A stretch of DNA of 64,000 nucleotides from Nitrospirillum amazonense (lineage in GTDB: Bacteria; Pseudomonadota; Alphaproteobacteria; Azospirillales; Azospirillaceae): positions 186,001 to 250,000 of the forward strand of contig NZ_VITV01000007.1 of assembly GCF_007828035.1 (NCBI RefSeq). Reading direction: 5' to 3'. The stretch's first letter is position 1. The number at the start of each line of letters is the position of its first letter. A model generated the notes under the pieces. It saw nothing but the letters and a program-made list of their open reading frames with translations. It searched no databases and was not told where the DNA came from. The translations under genes were made by a program, and so were the position numbers. Shown here piece by piece: positions 28,056-38,545 of the stretch.

Positions 28056-29535
28056 CGGCGGCATGCATGCCGAACACGGCCCCCGGTTCGCAGAAAGGGC
28101 GCCCGACGCGCTGAACAACCCGCAGCTGCGCCGCAACTTCCGCCGGGCCATGGACGGCCTGATGGCCAAGCGCGCCGCCCAGTTCCCCGACCCGGCCTAT
28201 TGGGCGGAGCTGCGGGAACGGGGCGCCGCCGTGAAGGCCCGCGCCCTGGCCAAGCTGCCGGACCTGCTGGAGCGGCTGGAATCCCGGCTGACCGCCAACG
28301 GTGTCCAGGTGCACTGGGCGGAGACGACGGAGGAGGCCAACGCCATCGTCCTGGGCATCCTGCAACAGGCCGGCGCCCGTACCGTCATCAAGGGCAAGTC
28401 CATGGTGTCGGAGGAGATGCACCTGAACGCCCACCTGGAGCGGCACGGTATCGAGGCGGTGGAATCCGACCTGGGCGAGTACATCATCCAGCTGGCGGGG
28501 GAGACGCCGTCCCACATCGTCATGCCTTGCATCCACAAGAACAAGGATGAGATATCGGACCTGTTCGCGGAGAAGATCCCGGGCCTGGAACGCACCGGTG
28601 ACGTGGATGAATTGACCGCCGCCGCCCGCCGGGTGCTGCGGGAGCGCTTCGCCAACGCCGACGCCGGCATTTCCGGCGTCAATTTCGCGGTGGCGGAGAC
28701 GGGCACCCTGGTGCTGATCGAGAATGAGGGCAACGGCCGCCTGTCCACCACCCTGCCGCCGCTGCACATCGCGGTGACCGGCATCGAGAAGGTGGTGGAA
28801 TACCTGGACGACATCCCGCCCCTGCTGGCCCTGCTGCCCCGTTCCGCCACCGGGCAGCCCATCACCACCTACGTCAACATGATCAGCGGCCCCCGGAAGG
28901 CCGGCGAGAAGGACGGGCCCACGGCCGTGCACCTGGTGCTGCTGGATGCAGGGCGCAGCCGTGTCTATCAGGATGTGGAGCTGGCGGACACGCTGCGCTG
29001 CATCCGCTGTGCCGCCTGCATGAACCATTGCCCGGTCTACACCCGCGTGGGCGGCCACACCTACAACGCCATCTATCCCGGCCCCATCGGCAAAATCCTG
29101 ACACCGCAGCTGCAGGGCCTGGACGCCGCCGGCGACCAGCCCCACGCCTCCACCCTGTGCAACGCCTGCGCCGAGGTCTGCCCGGTCAAGATCCCCATCC
29201 CCGACCTGCTGGTGCGCCTGCGCCGCGAGGCGGTGCGGCCGACGGAGACGCCGGCCACGCACCTTCCCCCCCTCTATTCAACAGTGGTGAAGGACGGCGG
29301 GGCGGAGCGGTCGTGGACGGAAAGCCTGGTCTGGGCCGGCTGGCGCCTGGTCTATACCCGGCCACTGCTGTACCGCATGGTCACCCGCGCCCTGGCCTGG
29401 GGCGGCAATTGGGTACCGGCCGACGCCCCACTGATGCGCGACTGGACCAAGGCGCGGGCCAAGCCCCGCTTCAAGCCGCGTACCCTGCATGATCTGGCGC
29501 GCGAGCGCGGTTACCTGAACGAGGTGCCGAAATGA
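28045..29535 (+). CDS. lutB: LutB, L-lactate oxidation iron-sulfur protein
   Basis: 496 residues. An N-terminal LUD domain (about 60-300, including IKGKSMVSEEMHLN and AETGTLVLIENEGNGRL) is followed by two [4Fe-4S] cysteine motifs, CIRCAACMNHCPVY near residue 316 and CNACAEVCPVKIP near residue 372, and a C-terminal LutB-specific region (DUF3390-like). This is the electron-transfer core of the LutABC lactate dehydrogenase complex. It overlaps lutA at its start and lutC by 4 bp (ATGA), so translation is coupled. Confidence 0.95.
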   Translation: MAADGGMHAEHGPRFAERAPDALNNPQLRRNFRRAMDGLMAKRAAQFPDPAYWAELRERGAAVKARALAKLPDLLERLESRLTANGVQVHWAETTEEANAIVLGILQQAGARTVIKGKSMVSEEMHLNAHLERHGIEAVESDLGEYIIQLAGETPSHIVMPCIHKNKDEISDLFAEKIPGLERTGDVDELTAAARRVLRERFANADAGISGVNFAVAETGTLVLIENEGNGRLSTTLPPLHIAVTGIEKVVEYLDDIPPLLALLPRSATGQPITTYVNMISGPRKAGEKDGPTAVHLVLLDAGRSRVYQDVELADTLRCIRCAACMNHCPVYTRVGGHTYNAIYPGPIGKILTPQLQGLDAAGDQPHASTLCNACAEVCPVKIPIPDLLVRLRREAVRPTETPATHLPPLYSTVVKDGGAERSWTESLVWAGWRLVYTRPLLYRMVTRALAWGGNWVPADAPLMRDWTKARAKPRFKPRTLHDLARERGYLNEVPK

Positions 29536-30197
29536 GCGCCGCCTCAAACACGGCAAGGGCCAATATCCTGGGCCGCCTGAAGGCCGCCCCCGGCCGGCCG
29601 GGTCCCGACCTCGCGCCCTGGACGCCGCCCACCTATACCGACAAGCTGGTCCGCTTCCGCCAGATGGCGGAGGCCAACCACGCCGAGATCCATGACGTGA
29701 CGGCGGAGACCTGGCCGGCGCGGCTGGCCACCATCCTGAACAACCGGGGCGTGGGCCGCCTGATGGTCGCCCCCGGCACACCGCGCGGCGACGCCCTGCT
29801 GCGGGCGGCGGCCCAGGGCGTGCCCCTGCCCACCCTGGTGCCCTATGACCAGCCGGTGGAGGTGTTGAAGGATGCGCTGGTGCACCGGGTGGATGCCGGC
29901 CTGACCGGCACGCGCGGCGCCATCGCCGAGACGGGCACCCTGATTCTGTGGCCAACGGCGGAGGAACCGCGCCTCTTGTCGCTGCTGCCGCCCCTGCACA
30001 TCGCCGTGCTGGAGGAGGACACGCTGCACGACACGCTGGCGGCGGTGGTGCGGGACCAAGGCTGGGCGGCGGGCATGCCCACCAATGCCCTGTTGATTTC
30101 CGGCCCGTCCAAGACGTCCGATATCGAGCAGACCTTGGCCTATGGCGTCCATGGCCCCAAGGAACTGATCATCCTGCTGATTAGAAAAGGGGAGTGA
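29532..30197 (+). CDS. lutC: LutC, L-lactate oxidation LUD-domain subunit
   Basis: 221 residues, a LUD (DUF162) domain protein. The characteristic C-terminal half is present: GAIAETGTLILWPTAEEPRL, LLPPLHIAVLEED and ISGPSKTSDIEQTLAYGVHGP. It completes lutABC and overlaps lutB by ATGA. The next gene, the FAD/Fe-S dehydrogenase, starts 6 bp downstream, so D- and L-lactate oxidation are in one operon. Confidence 0.94.
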   Translation: MSAASNTARANILGRLKAAPGRPGPDLAPWTPPTYTDKLVRFRQMAEANHAEIHDVTAETWPARLATILNNRGVGRLMVAPGTPRGDALLRAAAQGVPLPTLVPYDQPVEVLKDALVHRVDAGLTGTRGAIAETGTLILWPTAEEPRLLSLLPPLHIAVLEEDTLHDTLAAVVRDQGWAAGMPTNALLISGPSKTSDIEQTLAYGVHGPKELIILLIRKGE

Positions 30198-30203
30198 TGG
30201 GTC

Positions 30204-33056
30204 ATGCCGGACAGCATCGTGAACCCCGCCGCGGACCCCGTCCTCACCCGTGATTACGACGCCCTGCGCGCCGAGCTGGCGGGCATGGTGCCGGCGGACC
30301 GGCTGATCACCGACCCGCTGCGCCGCCTGGCCTATGGCACGGACGCCAGCTTCTACCGCCTGGTGCCGAAGCTGGTGGTGCGGGTGGACAGCGAGGCAGA
30401 GGTGAGCCAGGTGCTGGCCGCCTGCCGCCGCCACAACACGCCCGTCACCTTCCGCGCCGCCGGCACATCGCTGTCCGGCCAGGCCATCACCGACAGCCTG
30501 CTGATGGTGCTGGGCGACGGCTGGCACCGTTCCGTCATCAATGACGACGGCAGCGTCATCAAGGTGCAGCCCGGCATCATCGGGGCGGAGGTCAACCGCC
30601 GCCTGGCGCCCTATGGCCGCAAGATCGGGCCGGACCCGGCCTCCATCGAGAGCTGCAAGATCGGCGGCATCGCCGCCAACAACTCGTCGGGCATGTGCTG
30701 CGGCACGCACGAGAACACCTACAAGACCATGCTGTCGCTGCGCTTCATGCTGGCGGACGGCACCCTGGTCGACACCGGCGACGCCGCCAGCGTGGCATCC
30801 TTCCGCGTCAGCCACGCCGACCTCTTGGCCAGGCTGGACGAGATGGGCCGGCGGGTGCGGGAGGACGAGGCGCTGGCCAACCGCATCCGGCGCAAGTTCG
30901 CCATCAAGAACACCACCGGCTACAGCCTGAACGCCCTGGTCGACTACCAGGACCCGGTGGACATCCTGGCCCATCTGCTGATCGGGTCGGAGGGGACGCT
31001 GGGCTTCATCGCGGAGGTCACCTACCGCACCGTGCCGGAACTGGCGGACAAGGCCAGCGCCCTGCTGCTGTTCCCCGACATCGTCGAGGCCGGGCGCGCC
31101 GCCTGCCTGCTGAACGGCGGGCCGGTGGCGGCGGTGGAGCTGATGGACCGCGCCAGCCTGCGCAGCGCCAAGGGCCAGCCGGGATTGCCGCTCGAGATCG
31201 ACAGCATGGGCGAGGACGTCGCCTCCCTGCTGGTGGAAACCCGGGCCGTCAGCCCGGAGGCCTTGCGCCAGAACATCGCCGCCATCGAAGGGCTGCTGGC
31301 CGGGGTCACCCTCCTGCGGCCCCCGGCCTTCACCACCGACGCGGCCGAATACACCAAGCTGTGGAAGATCCGGAAGGGCCTGATCCCCACCATCGGCGCC
31401 ATGCGCCAGACCGGCACCAGCGTGATCATCGAGGACGTGGCCTTCCGCATCGAGGATCTGGCCGACGCCTGCCACGACATGCGGGCGCTGTTCGACAAGC
31501 ACGGCTACCCCGACGCCATCCTCATGGGCCACGCCCTGGCCGGCAACCTACACTTCGTCTTCGCCCAGGATTTCAGCACCGAGGCGGAGATCGACCGCCA
31601 CGCCCGTTTCATGGACGAGATGGTCCACATCGTGGTGGAGAAGTACGACGGATCGCTGAAGGCGGAGCACGGCACCGGCCGCAACATGGCCCCCTTCGTC
31701 GAGCTGGAATGGGGCAAGGCCGCCACGGCATTGATGTGGGAGATCAAGCGCCTGCTGGACCCGGCCAACCTGCTGAACCCCGGCGTGCTGCTGAACACCA
31801 ACCCGCGCCTGCACCTGGAGAACCTGAAGCCCCTGCCGCCGGCCCACACCATCGTCGACACCTGCATGGAGTGCGGCTTCTGCGAGAAGATGTGCCCCTC
31901 GCACGGCATGACCCTGAGCCCCCGCCAGCGCATCACCGGCCTGCGGGAAATCGCACGCCTGACGGCCCTGGGGGACTCGGCGACGGAGCTGCGGGATCTC
32001 TACGACCACCACGCCATCGACACCTGTGCCGCCTGCGGCCTGTGCGCCACCGCCTGCCCCGTGGGCATCGAGACGGGGCAGCTGACCAAGGCCCTGCGCG
32101 GCAAGCGCCACGGGCCAAGGGCCCGCACCGTGGCCGGCCTGATGGCCCGCCATTACGGCACCGTGCTGGCCGCCACGCGCGGCGCCCTGAACCTGGCCGC
32201 CTTCGCCGCCCAGGCCGTGGGGCCGAAGAAGGTGGCCAGCCTGGCGGCCTATGCCCGCACACTGTCCGGCGACCGCCTGCCCCACGCCGGCCCCAACCTG
32301 CCGGAGGGGGCCAGCATGGCCTGGCTGAAGGACGTGCCGCCGGCCACTGCGGTGGGCGAGCCGGTGGTGTACCTGGCCGCCTGCGCCGGGCGCACCTTCG
32401 GGCCGGCGGTGGAGGATGGGGAAAGCGATCCCCTGCCCGCGGTCACCCTGCGCGTGCTGGAGCGCGCGGGCTTCCGCGCCATCGTGCCGGAGGGCCTGCC
32501 CGACCTGTGCTGCGGCCTGGCCTTCGAGTCCGAGGGCATGAAGGAGGCGGCGGACGCCAAGGCGGCGGAGATGGAGGCGGCGCTGAAGGCCGCCAGCGAC
32601 AACGGCCGCATCCCCATCGTCATGGACGCCAGCGCCTGCACCCAGCGCATGAAGACCTACCTTTCCGGCCGCCTGCCGGTGAAGGATCTGGTGGAATTCC
32701 TGGCGCAGGACGCCCTGCCCCGCCTGACGCCGACCCCGCAGGCGGAACCCGTGCTGCTGCACCTGAACTGTGCGGCCCGCAAGATGGGCATCGATCCGCA
32801 GGCCGCCGCCGTGGCCAAGGCCTGCGCCGCCACGGTGGTGGTGCCGGAGCGGGTGGGCTGCTGCGGGTTCGCCGGTGACAAGGGGTTCGTGGAGCCTGAG
32901 CTGAACGACCACGCCCTGCGCTTCCTGGCCCCCCAGGTGCCGGCGGGCTGCGAGGCGGGATACTCCAGCAACCGGACGTGCGAGATCGGCCTGGCCGACC
33001 ATGCCGGCGTGCCCTATCGCCATCTGGTCTATCTGGTTGACCGGGCCACGCGCTGA
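30204..33056 (+). CDS. dld: FAD/Fe-S D-lactate dehydrogenase (Dld-II type)
   Basis: 950-residue membrane-associated flavoprotein. An N-terminal FAD_binding_4 domain (about 20-260, with FRAAGTSLSGQAITDS and KIGGIAANNSSGMCCG) and FAD-oxidase C domain (to about 530, ending in AEHGTGRNMAPFVELEWG) are followed by ferredoxin-type clusters CMECGFCEKMCPSHG (about 554) and CAACGLCATACPVGIETG (about 612), then CCG domains with LPDLCCGLAFESEGM and VGCCGFAGDKGF. This is the architecture of the bacterial Dld-II D-lactate dehydrogenases; glycolate oxidase GlcD fused with GlcF is the close alternative, of interest because malate synthase G follows. Ribosome site AAAAGGGGAG precedes the start. Confidence 0.88.
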   Translation: MPDSIVNPAADPVLTRDYDALRAELAGMVPADRLITDPLRRLAYGTDASFYRLVPKLVVRVDSEAEVSQVLAACRRHNTPVTFRAAGTSLSGQAITDSLLMVLGDGWHRSVINDDGSVIKVQPGIIGAEVNRRLAPYGRKIGPDPASIESCKIGGIAANNSSGMCCGTHENTYKTMLSLRFMLADGTLVDTGDAASVASFRVSHADLLARLDEMGRRVREDEALANRIRRKFAIKNTTGYSLNALVDYQDPVDILAHLLIGSEGTLGFIAEVTYRTVPELADKASALLLFPDIVEAGRAACLLNGGPVAAVELMDRASLRSAKGQPGLPLEIDSMGEDVASLLVETRAVSPEALRQNIAAIEGLLAGVTLLRPPAFTTDAAEYTKLWKIRKGLIPTIGAMRQTGTSVIIEDVAFRIEDLADACHDMRALFDKHGYPDAILMGHALAGNLHFVFAQDFSTEAEIDRHARFMDEMVHIVVEKYDGSLKAEHGTGRNMAPFVELEWGKAATALMWEIKRLLDPANLLNPGVLLNTNPRLHLENLKPLPPAHTIVDTCMECGFCEKMCPSHGMTLSPRQRITGLREIARLTALGDSATELRDLYDHHAIDTCAACGLCATACPVGIETGQLTKALRGKRHGPRARTVAGLMARHYGTVLAATRGALNLAAFAAQAVGPKKVASLAAYARTLSGDRLPHAGPNLPEGASMAWLKDVPPATAVGEPVVYLAACAGRTFGPAVEDGESDPLPAVTLRVLERAGFRAIVPEGLPDLCCGLAFESEGMKEAADAKAAEMEAALKAASDNGRIPIVMDASACTQRMKTYLSGRLPVKDLVEFLAQDALPRLTPTPQAEPVLLHLNCAARKMGIDPQAAAVAKACAATVVVPERVGCCGFAGDKGFVEPELNDHALRFLAPQVPAGCEAGYSSNRTCEIGLADHAGVPYRHLVYLVDRATR

Positions 33057-33227
33057 CGGATCGCCGATGGGCCCGCCAATGCTCCTATGCCGGCCCCGGC
33101 ACTTCCGCACCGTTGACGGCGACCCCGCCGCCCCCTACCCATATCGGGCGTCGAAAAACAGTGCGTCATAAACCCGCGATGGCCGGCCAAGGCCACGCAT
33201 GAGCGAGAGAAATCAGGGGAGAGGACC

Positions 33228-35423
33228 ATGACGGCACGGGTTACGGCCGGGCATCTTCAGGTGGCGCAGGAACTGTTCGACTTTGTCGAGAACGAGGTCC
33301 TGCCCGGCACCGGATTGTCGGTGGAGGCCTTCTGGCAGGGCGTGGATGTGCTGGCGCACGAGCTGACGCCGCTGAACCGCGACCTGCTGGCCAAGCGCGA
33401 CGCCCTGCAGCAGCAGATCGACGACTGGCACCGCGGCCAGAAGGGCCGGCCCTTCGACGGCGCCGCCTACCGCGCCTTCCTGTCGGCCATCGGCTACATC
33501 CAGCCCGAGGGGCCGGACTTCAGCGTCAGCACCGCCAATGTGGATGCGGAGATCGCCACCATCGCCGGCCCGCAGCTGGTGGTGCCGGTGATGAACGCCC
33601 GCTATGCCCTGAACGCGGCCAATGCCCGCTGGGGTAGCCTGTACGACGCCCTGTACGGCACCGACGCCCTGCCCGAGGATGACGGGGCGGAGCGCGGCCG
33701 CGGCTACAACCCCATCCGGGGCGCCAAGGTCATCGCCTTCGGCCGCACCTTCCTGGACCAGTCCTTCCCCCTGGCCGAGGGCTCGCACCGCGACGCCACC
33801 AGCTACGCCATCGTGGACGGCGCCCTGGCGGTGACGCTGGAGGGCGGGGCCAAGACGGGCCTGGCCGACCCCAGCCGCCTGGGCGGCTGGCAGGGCGACG
33901 CCGCCGCCCCCACCGTGATCCTGCTGTGCCGCCACGGCCTGCATGCCGAGATCCACATCGACGCCGGCCACCGCATCGGGCGCGAGGACAAGGCCCACGT
34001 GGCCGACATCGTGCTGGAATCCGCCATCACCGCCATCATGGATTGCGAGGATTCGGTGGCCGCCGTGGATGCCGCCGACAAGGTGCTGGCCTACCGCAAC
34101 TGGCTGGGCCTGATGAACGGCACCCTGACCGCCCAGTTCGAGAAGGGCGGCCAGACGGTGGACCGCCACCTGAACCCGGACCGCGTCTATACCGCCCCGG
34201 GGGGCAAGACCCTGACCCTGCCGGGCCGCAGCCTGATGCTGGTGCGCAACGTCGGCCACCTGATGACGTCCGACGCCGTGCTGCTGGCCGACGGCAGCAA
34301 CATCCCCGAGGGCATCCTGGATGCCGTCATGACCAGCACCATCGCCCTGCACGATTTGCGGCGCGAGGGCGTGGGCGACACCCCGGCCGTGCGCAACAGC
34401 CGCGCCGGCAGCGTCTATATCGTGAAGCCCAAGATGCACGGGCCGGAAGAGGTGGCGTTCGCCAACCGCCTGTTCGGTGCGGTGGAACAGCTGCTGGGCC
34501 TGCCCGCCAACACCCTGAAGATGGGCATCATGGATGAGGAGCGGCGCACCACCGTCAACCTCAAGGAATGCATCCGCGCCGCCCAGCACCGCGTGGTGTT
34601 CATCAACACCGGCTTCCTGGACCGCACCGGCGACGAGATCCACACCTCGATGGAAGCCGGCCCCATGGTGCGCAAGAACGACATCAAGGGCACGGCCTGG
34701 ATCAAGGCCTATGAGGACTGGAACGTCGACACGGGCCTGGCCTGTGGCCTGAAGGGCCGGGCCCAGATCGGCAAGGGCATGTGGGCCATGCCCGACCGGA
34801 TGGCGGACATGCTGGCCACCAAGATCGCCCACCCCCAGGCCGGCGCCAACACCGCCTGGGTGCCCTCCCCCACCGCCGCCACCCTGCACGCCCTGCACTA
34901 CCACACCGTGGACGTGGCCGCCCGCCAAGCCGTGCTGGCCGGCCACCGCCGCGCCAAGCTGGAGGACATCCTCACCCCCCCGCTTGCCCAGGGCACGAAT
35001 TGGTCGGAGGAGGAAATCCAGCAGGAACTGGACAACAACGCCCAGGGCATCCTGGGCTATGTCGTCCGCTGGGTGGACCAGGGGGTCGGCTGTTCCAAGG
35101 TGCCGGACATCAACAACATCGGCCTGATGGAAGACCGCGCCACCCTGCGCATCAGCAGCCAGCACATCGCCAACTGGCTGCACCACGGCATCTGCACCAA
35201 GGAACAGGTGCGTGAGACCCTGGAGCGCATGGCCGCCGTGGTCGACAAGCAGAACGCCGGCGACCCCGCCTACACCCCCATGGCCCCCAACGTCAGCCAC
35301 AGCATCGCCTTCCAGGCCGCCTGCGACCTGGTGTTCGACGGGGTGCGCCAGCCCAACGGCTACACCGAACCGGTGCTCCACCGCCGCCGGGCGGAGGCAA
35401 AGGCGCGGCAGGCGGGGGCGTAG
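33228..35423 (+). CDS. glcB: Malate synthase G
   Basis: 731 residues against 723 for E. coli GlcB. It condenses glyoxylate with acetyl-CoA to malate in the cytoplasm. Family marks: [20 protein letters not shown], the metal-binding [49 protein letters not shown] and the CoA-side [10 protein letters not shown] end. The N-terminal TIM-barrel with the inserted alpha/beta domain is the G-type, not the shorter A-type. Ribosome site CAGGGGAGAGG. Placed after the lactate operon but with its own 170-bp upstream region, so it may have its own promoter; it would recover C2 units if glycolate or acetate is used along with lactate. Confidence 0.95.
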   Translation: MTARVTAGHLQVAQELFDFVENEVLPGTGLSVEAFWQGVDVLAHELTPLNRDLLAKRDALQQQIDDWHRGQKGRPFDGAAYRAFLSAIGYIQPEGPDFSVSTANVDAEIATIAGPQLVVPVMNARYALNAANARWGSLYDALYGTDALPEDDGAERGRGYNPIRGAKVIAFGRTFLDQSFPLAEGSHRDATSYAIVDGALAVTLEGGAKTGLADPSRLGGWQGDAAAPTVILLCRHGLHAEIHIDAGHRIGREDKAHVADIVLESAITAIMDCEDSVAAVDAADKVLAYRNWLGLMNGTLTAQFEKGGQTVDRHLNPDRVYTAPGGKTLTLPGRSLMLVRNVGHLMTSDAVLLADGSNIPEGILDAVMTSTIALHDLRREGVGDTPAVRNSRAGSVYIVKPKMHGPEEVAFANRLFGAVEQLLGLPANTLKMGIMDEERRTTVNLKECIRAAQHRVVFINTGFLDRTGDEIHTSMEAGPMVRKNDIKGTAWIKAYEDWNVDTGLACGLKGRAQIGKGMWAMPDRMADMLATKIAHPQAGANTAWVPSPTAATLHALHYHTVDVAARQAVLAGHRRAKLEDILTPPLAQGTNWSEEEIQQELDNNAQGILGYVVRWVDQGVGCSKVPDINNIGLMEDRATLRISSQHIANWLHHGICTKEQVRETLERMAAVVDKQNAGDPAYTPMAPNVSHSIAFQAACDLVFDGVRQPNGYTEPVLHRRRAEAKARQAGA

Positions 35424-35458
35424 GCGCGAGCGTCAGGGAAGAGGTGAGGGTTAAGAGG

Positions 35459-35488
35459 GGGCGGGACCGTGGGGTTCCGCCCTTTTTT
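35459..35488 (+). terminator. Rho-independent terminator after glcB
   Basis: Stem GGGCGGGACC / GGTTCCGCCC with loop GTGG (one G-U pair) followed by TTTTTT, 35 bp after the glcB stop. This is the clearest intrinsic terminator in the window. Confidence 0.88.
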
Positions 35489-35607
35489 AGCGCTTCGAGA
35501 TTGAAAGCTCACTGAAGGTTGGCGGCTTATGTCTACTTCGCGCCTCATGGCGATCGTTCCGAAGACCGGCGCCAGGCCGGATAGCAGACATTTCTATTTC
35601 AGCCAAA

Positions 35608-37377
35608 CTACTTAGCAAGCCTCAATACATCTTCAAGACTTAGCACATTATTCTTTCTAATATTATTAGCGAAATTCATATATACCTTGTACTCCACTCC
35701 GAGCTCAGAAACTACTTGGTCTATATCTGATTGCGACTCATCCTTGCGGGCATGCGCTACAATTGTAGCAACAGCAGCACGATAATATTCAAATGCATTC
35801 AAAATTAAAGAATCTAGAAAAGATGGAACCCTTCCTGCATGGACTAAATTATTCCTAGCCCTATAGATTCTATGCAGTTGCCATTCAACCCTCTTTTGAT
35901 GCGCATCGAGATGTACACTAACTGATTTTGGCGTACCATATTCATGGTGAAGCTTCCAAAGCCGGTGTAAAGCCAGTGGATTTTCTGCACATAAATCGCA
36001 CAAATCTTGCCGCAAATTTGCGTTGGCGGGGAGATATAGGATCGCGGCAAATTTTGTATGTTGATCTGTCCCAGATACGAATGGTTCACCACTCACTATT
36101 CCGCTAAATTTTCTCCTGTAAGAGACAAGCATTTCATCAAATACAGCAATGGTCTGCCTTCGAATATATTTAAGACAGATGCATGGAATCAATAGTCTCG
36201 CATAATGGACAATGCGCGCAGTTTCACGTTCCGGCTCACTTAACAAGACTTCAACAGCAGACCACAATGAAATTAATTGATTTTCCGGGTTTGATGATGC
36301 GCGCGCCAACGCACTAGTACTAATAGAGCTAAGCAATCTCTCTGTTGAATCATTAGTAAAACTTGATAATATCTTTCTTGAGTACTGATGCACTTCTTTA
36401 AGTGCCCGCCCTGCGGTTTTCTTAACAGCACCGGTGTGGAATGACGTTTCATAACTAATCTTAACAATTATTCCCTGTTGCGCCCGAAGACGATGTACAT
36501 ACATCTCGTTTGCCCAGCCACACGGCATCCCGTGTGGACCAAGAAAAGTTAACGCCTTAATTGAGGAAAGTTTTTGCTGAACCTGATTTGCGGCACTGTA
36601 TTGATCGTGAGCTTCCTCACGGCACATCAAAAAAGCCGATGTGTGCCCAGTAAGCAAGAGGGGTGCGAGCCCCCTTCCCACATGAAGGGGCAAGTCACCT
36701 AACCGAAAAGATATGTCGTAGCCAATGCGTGATAAATATCTTCCAAAATCATAATCAACTATTGCATAAATAACAAATGACTTTTTCTCGCAGTCAAATC
36801 GCCTAAAAAAAGAATTAATCATTTCTGTTCGCACGCGAATAATGTTTTTATTAAAAAATAATTGATCAACTATTTGGTTTATATAAGATTTTGAATATCC
36901 TGAGTTAATTAAAAAACTACAATATGATGATGTCGCGCGCCGCAATTGGATTCTCTTTTTATCATCTGAAAATACATTGAGGATAGTTTTCTCAAGCTTC
37001 TCCTTATGTGACTTTGAAAGAATCTTTCGAAGATAAATGAGATTGTGACTTATATCAACAAGCGGTAGTTTTTGATTAGAATTCTGCTCCATTATCAAGT
37101 CGATGTGCGACCCTGCTAGCGACTCGGCAATTGGATCATCGGTAAGAGACCATACAAGCTCACCCCAAATGGGCTCCAGAGCGGGACGCGGAACTCGATT
37201 CAATCGGACGTCCTCAACGACTGCGACCGCTTCATCTAAACGAGCTAGCGTATCTAACGATAGCGCCCGGAAACTTTCAAACGTTTGTGGGGACAGCATT
37301 TCGCGCATTTGCTGGGCAAAAAAAAGGGCGCCTCGCCCACCTAAGGTTTTTGGCCAAGAGTTTTTAGGAGGGCGCAT
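35608..37377 (-). CDS. HEPN (Apea-like) domain protein, probable defence gene
   Basis: 589 residues, AT-rich with A/T-ending codons, unlike its neighbours. The first 350 residues show no domain I recognise. The C-terminal region fits an Apea-like HEPN domain: a helix with SLWSAVEVLL (about residue 375) and, at about residues 508-513, RNNLVH within IYRARNNLVHAGR, the Rx4-6H motif with a polar residue after the arginine that marks HEPN ribonucleases. Such single-gene HEPN proteins occur in defence islands and as anti-phage abortive-infection effectors; an RNase role here is inference. The ATG at 37377 follows CGGAGTTT at good spacing; a TTG 33 bp upstream is less likely. It sits between the glcB terminator and an acetyltransferase gene, with no partner gene. 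Confidence 0.7.
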   Translation of the reverse strand: MRPPKNSWPKTLGGRGALFFAQQMREMLSPQTFESFRALSLDTLARLDEAVAVVEDVRLNRVPRPALEPIWGELVWSLTDDPIAESLAGSHIDLIMEQNSNQKLPLVDISHNLIYLRKILSKSHKEKLEKTILNVFSDDKKRIQLRRATSSYCSFLINSGYSKSYINQIVDQLFFNKNIIRVRTEMINSFFRRFDCEKKSFVIYAIVDYDFGRYLSRIGYDISFRLGDLPLHVGRGLAPLLLTGHTSAFLMCREEAHDQYSAANQVQQKLSSIKALTFLGPHGMPCGWANEMYVHRLRAQQGIIVKISYETSFHTGAVKKTAGRALKEVHQYSRKILSSFTNDSTERLLSSISTSALARASSNPENQLISLWSAVEVLLSEPERETARIVHYARLLIPCICLKYIRRQTIAVFDEMLVSYRRKFSGIVSGEPFVSGTDQHTKFAAILYLPANANLRQDLCDLCAENPLALHRLWKLHHEYGTPKSVSVHLDAHQKRVEWQLHRIYRARNNLVHAGRVPSFLDSLILNAFEYYRAAVATIVAHARKDESQSDIDQVVSELGVEYKVYMNFANNIRKNNVLSLEDVLRLAK

Positions 37378-37903
37378 AGATAAACTCCGAAACGATCTTT
37401 GGGAGAGCAATGGTAGCAGAACGTCACCAATAGGTGTAGGTCCGCTATTCCTGCCCTACCATCTCCTCTCGTGTGTACTGCCTTCTCTTCCCAGAATTTC
37501 TCATCAGCTCCCAAGTGATCACCCGACTGCTCTCCCGGAACGCCGCCCGATTCTCGCGCCAGGCGTCGCAGGAATTTGGTGTTCAGCGCTGCGTTGACCG
37601 TGGCGTTCAACGCTCATGCTGGAAACTTTGTCAGTTCAGGGGGGGCCCTGCGAGCCAGCATGGCCATGGTGACCTTTAACGTCGTCGGTGGGGGGGGGTA
37701 AGGGAACACTGCATTTAATTCAAAGGTCGGCTTTTTCGGACCCGTCCCTAAAACCAGTTCCCCCACTTCCGGCCTCTAGCCCGAACATTCAAGTTCGGTA
37801 TATCGGATATCCCCCCAAACCTTGTCCCCCAGACAATCCCGCCCTTGCCCCGGCTGCCCGCCGCTCGTATCGAACCAGGAGCCCCTGTCCACGGAGAGCC
37901 CCC
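37378..37903. other. 526-bp gene-poor region beside the HEPN gene
   Basis: No gene I can support. Base composition changes from AT-rich to host-like across it, so it probably holds the right edge of the acquired segment. It contains a run of nine G at 37690-37698 and another of seven at about 37639-37645, and a short inverted repeat AGCGCTGCG...CAACGCT near 37584-37612. Short reading frames here (for example on the minus strand 37341-37610 from a TTG) show no family resemblance. Confidence 0.5.
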
Positions 37904-38545
37904 ATGGCCGAGATCGACACCCGCCCCATGACCGTCAGCCCCGTCACCCTGGCGGGGGCCGTGGTGCGGCTGGAGCCGTTGAGCCAGGACCATCTGCCGG
38001 GGCTGATCGCCGTGGGGCTGGACCCGGTGCTGTGGCGCTGGGTGCCGACGCAGGTGACGACGCCGGATGAGATGCGGGCCTATGTCCACACGGCGCTGGA
38101 GGAGCGGGACCGGCATGTCAGCCTGCCCTTCGCCATCGTGCACAAGGCCAGCGGCCAGGTTATCGGCAGCACGCGCTATGGCAACATCGACCGCGCCAAC
38201 CGGCGGGTGGAGATCGGGTGGACCTGGGTGGCGCGGTCGCACCAGCGCACCGGCGCCAACACCGATGCCAAGCGCCTGCTGCTGGCCACCGCCTTCGAGG
38301 TCTTGGGCGCCCACCGGGTGGAGTTGAAGACCGACGCGCTGAACCAGCAGTCCCGCGCCGCCATCGCCCGCATCGGCGCCACGCAGGAAGGCATCTTCCG
38401 GTCCCACGTCGTGGTGCCGGCCCGCGTGGGGCCGGACGGTGAGGCCATCCCCGCCCGCCTGCGCGACAGCGTCTATTTCTCCATCATCGCCGCCGAATGG
38501 CCGGCGGTGAAGGAACGGCTGGCCGCCCTGGCGCGGCCGGACTGA
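37904..38545 (+). CDS. GNAT-family N-acetyltransferase (RimJ/RimL-like)
   Basis: 213 residues. It transfers an acetyl group from acetyl-CoA to an amine, of a protein N-terminus or small molecule. GNAT features: VRLEPLSQDHLPGLIAV at the N-terminus, the strand-helix core IGSTRYGNIDRANRRVEIGWTW, the acetyl-CoA-binding region around HQRTGANTDAKRLLLATAFE and the C-terminal NQQSRAAIARIGATQEGIFR typical of Acetyltransf_3 proteins. The start has CGGAGAG before the ATG. A single gene; the substrate cannot be inferred from neighbours. Confidence 0.88.
   Translation: MAEIDTRPMTVSPVTLAGAVVRLEPLSQDHLPGLIAVGLDPVLWRWVPTQVTTPDEMRAYVHTALEERDRHVSLPFAIVHKASGQVIGSTRYGNIDRANRRVEIGWTWVARSHQRTGANTDAKRLLLATAFEVLGAHRVELKTDALNQQSRAAIARIGATQEGIFRSHVVVPARVGPDGEAIPARLRDSVYFSIIAAEWPAVKERLAALARPD

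Noticed and set aside
37341-37610. 89-codon minus-strand frame overlapping the start of the HEPN gene
   Set aside because: TTG start, no ribosome site and no family resemblance; overlaps the 5' end of a better supported gene.
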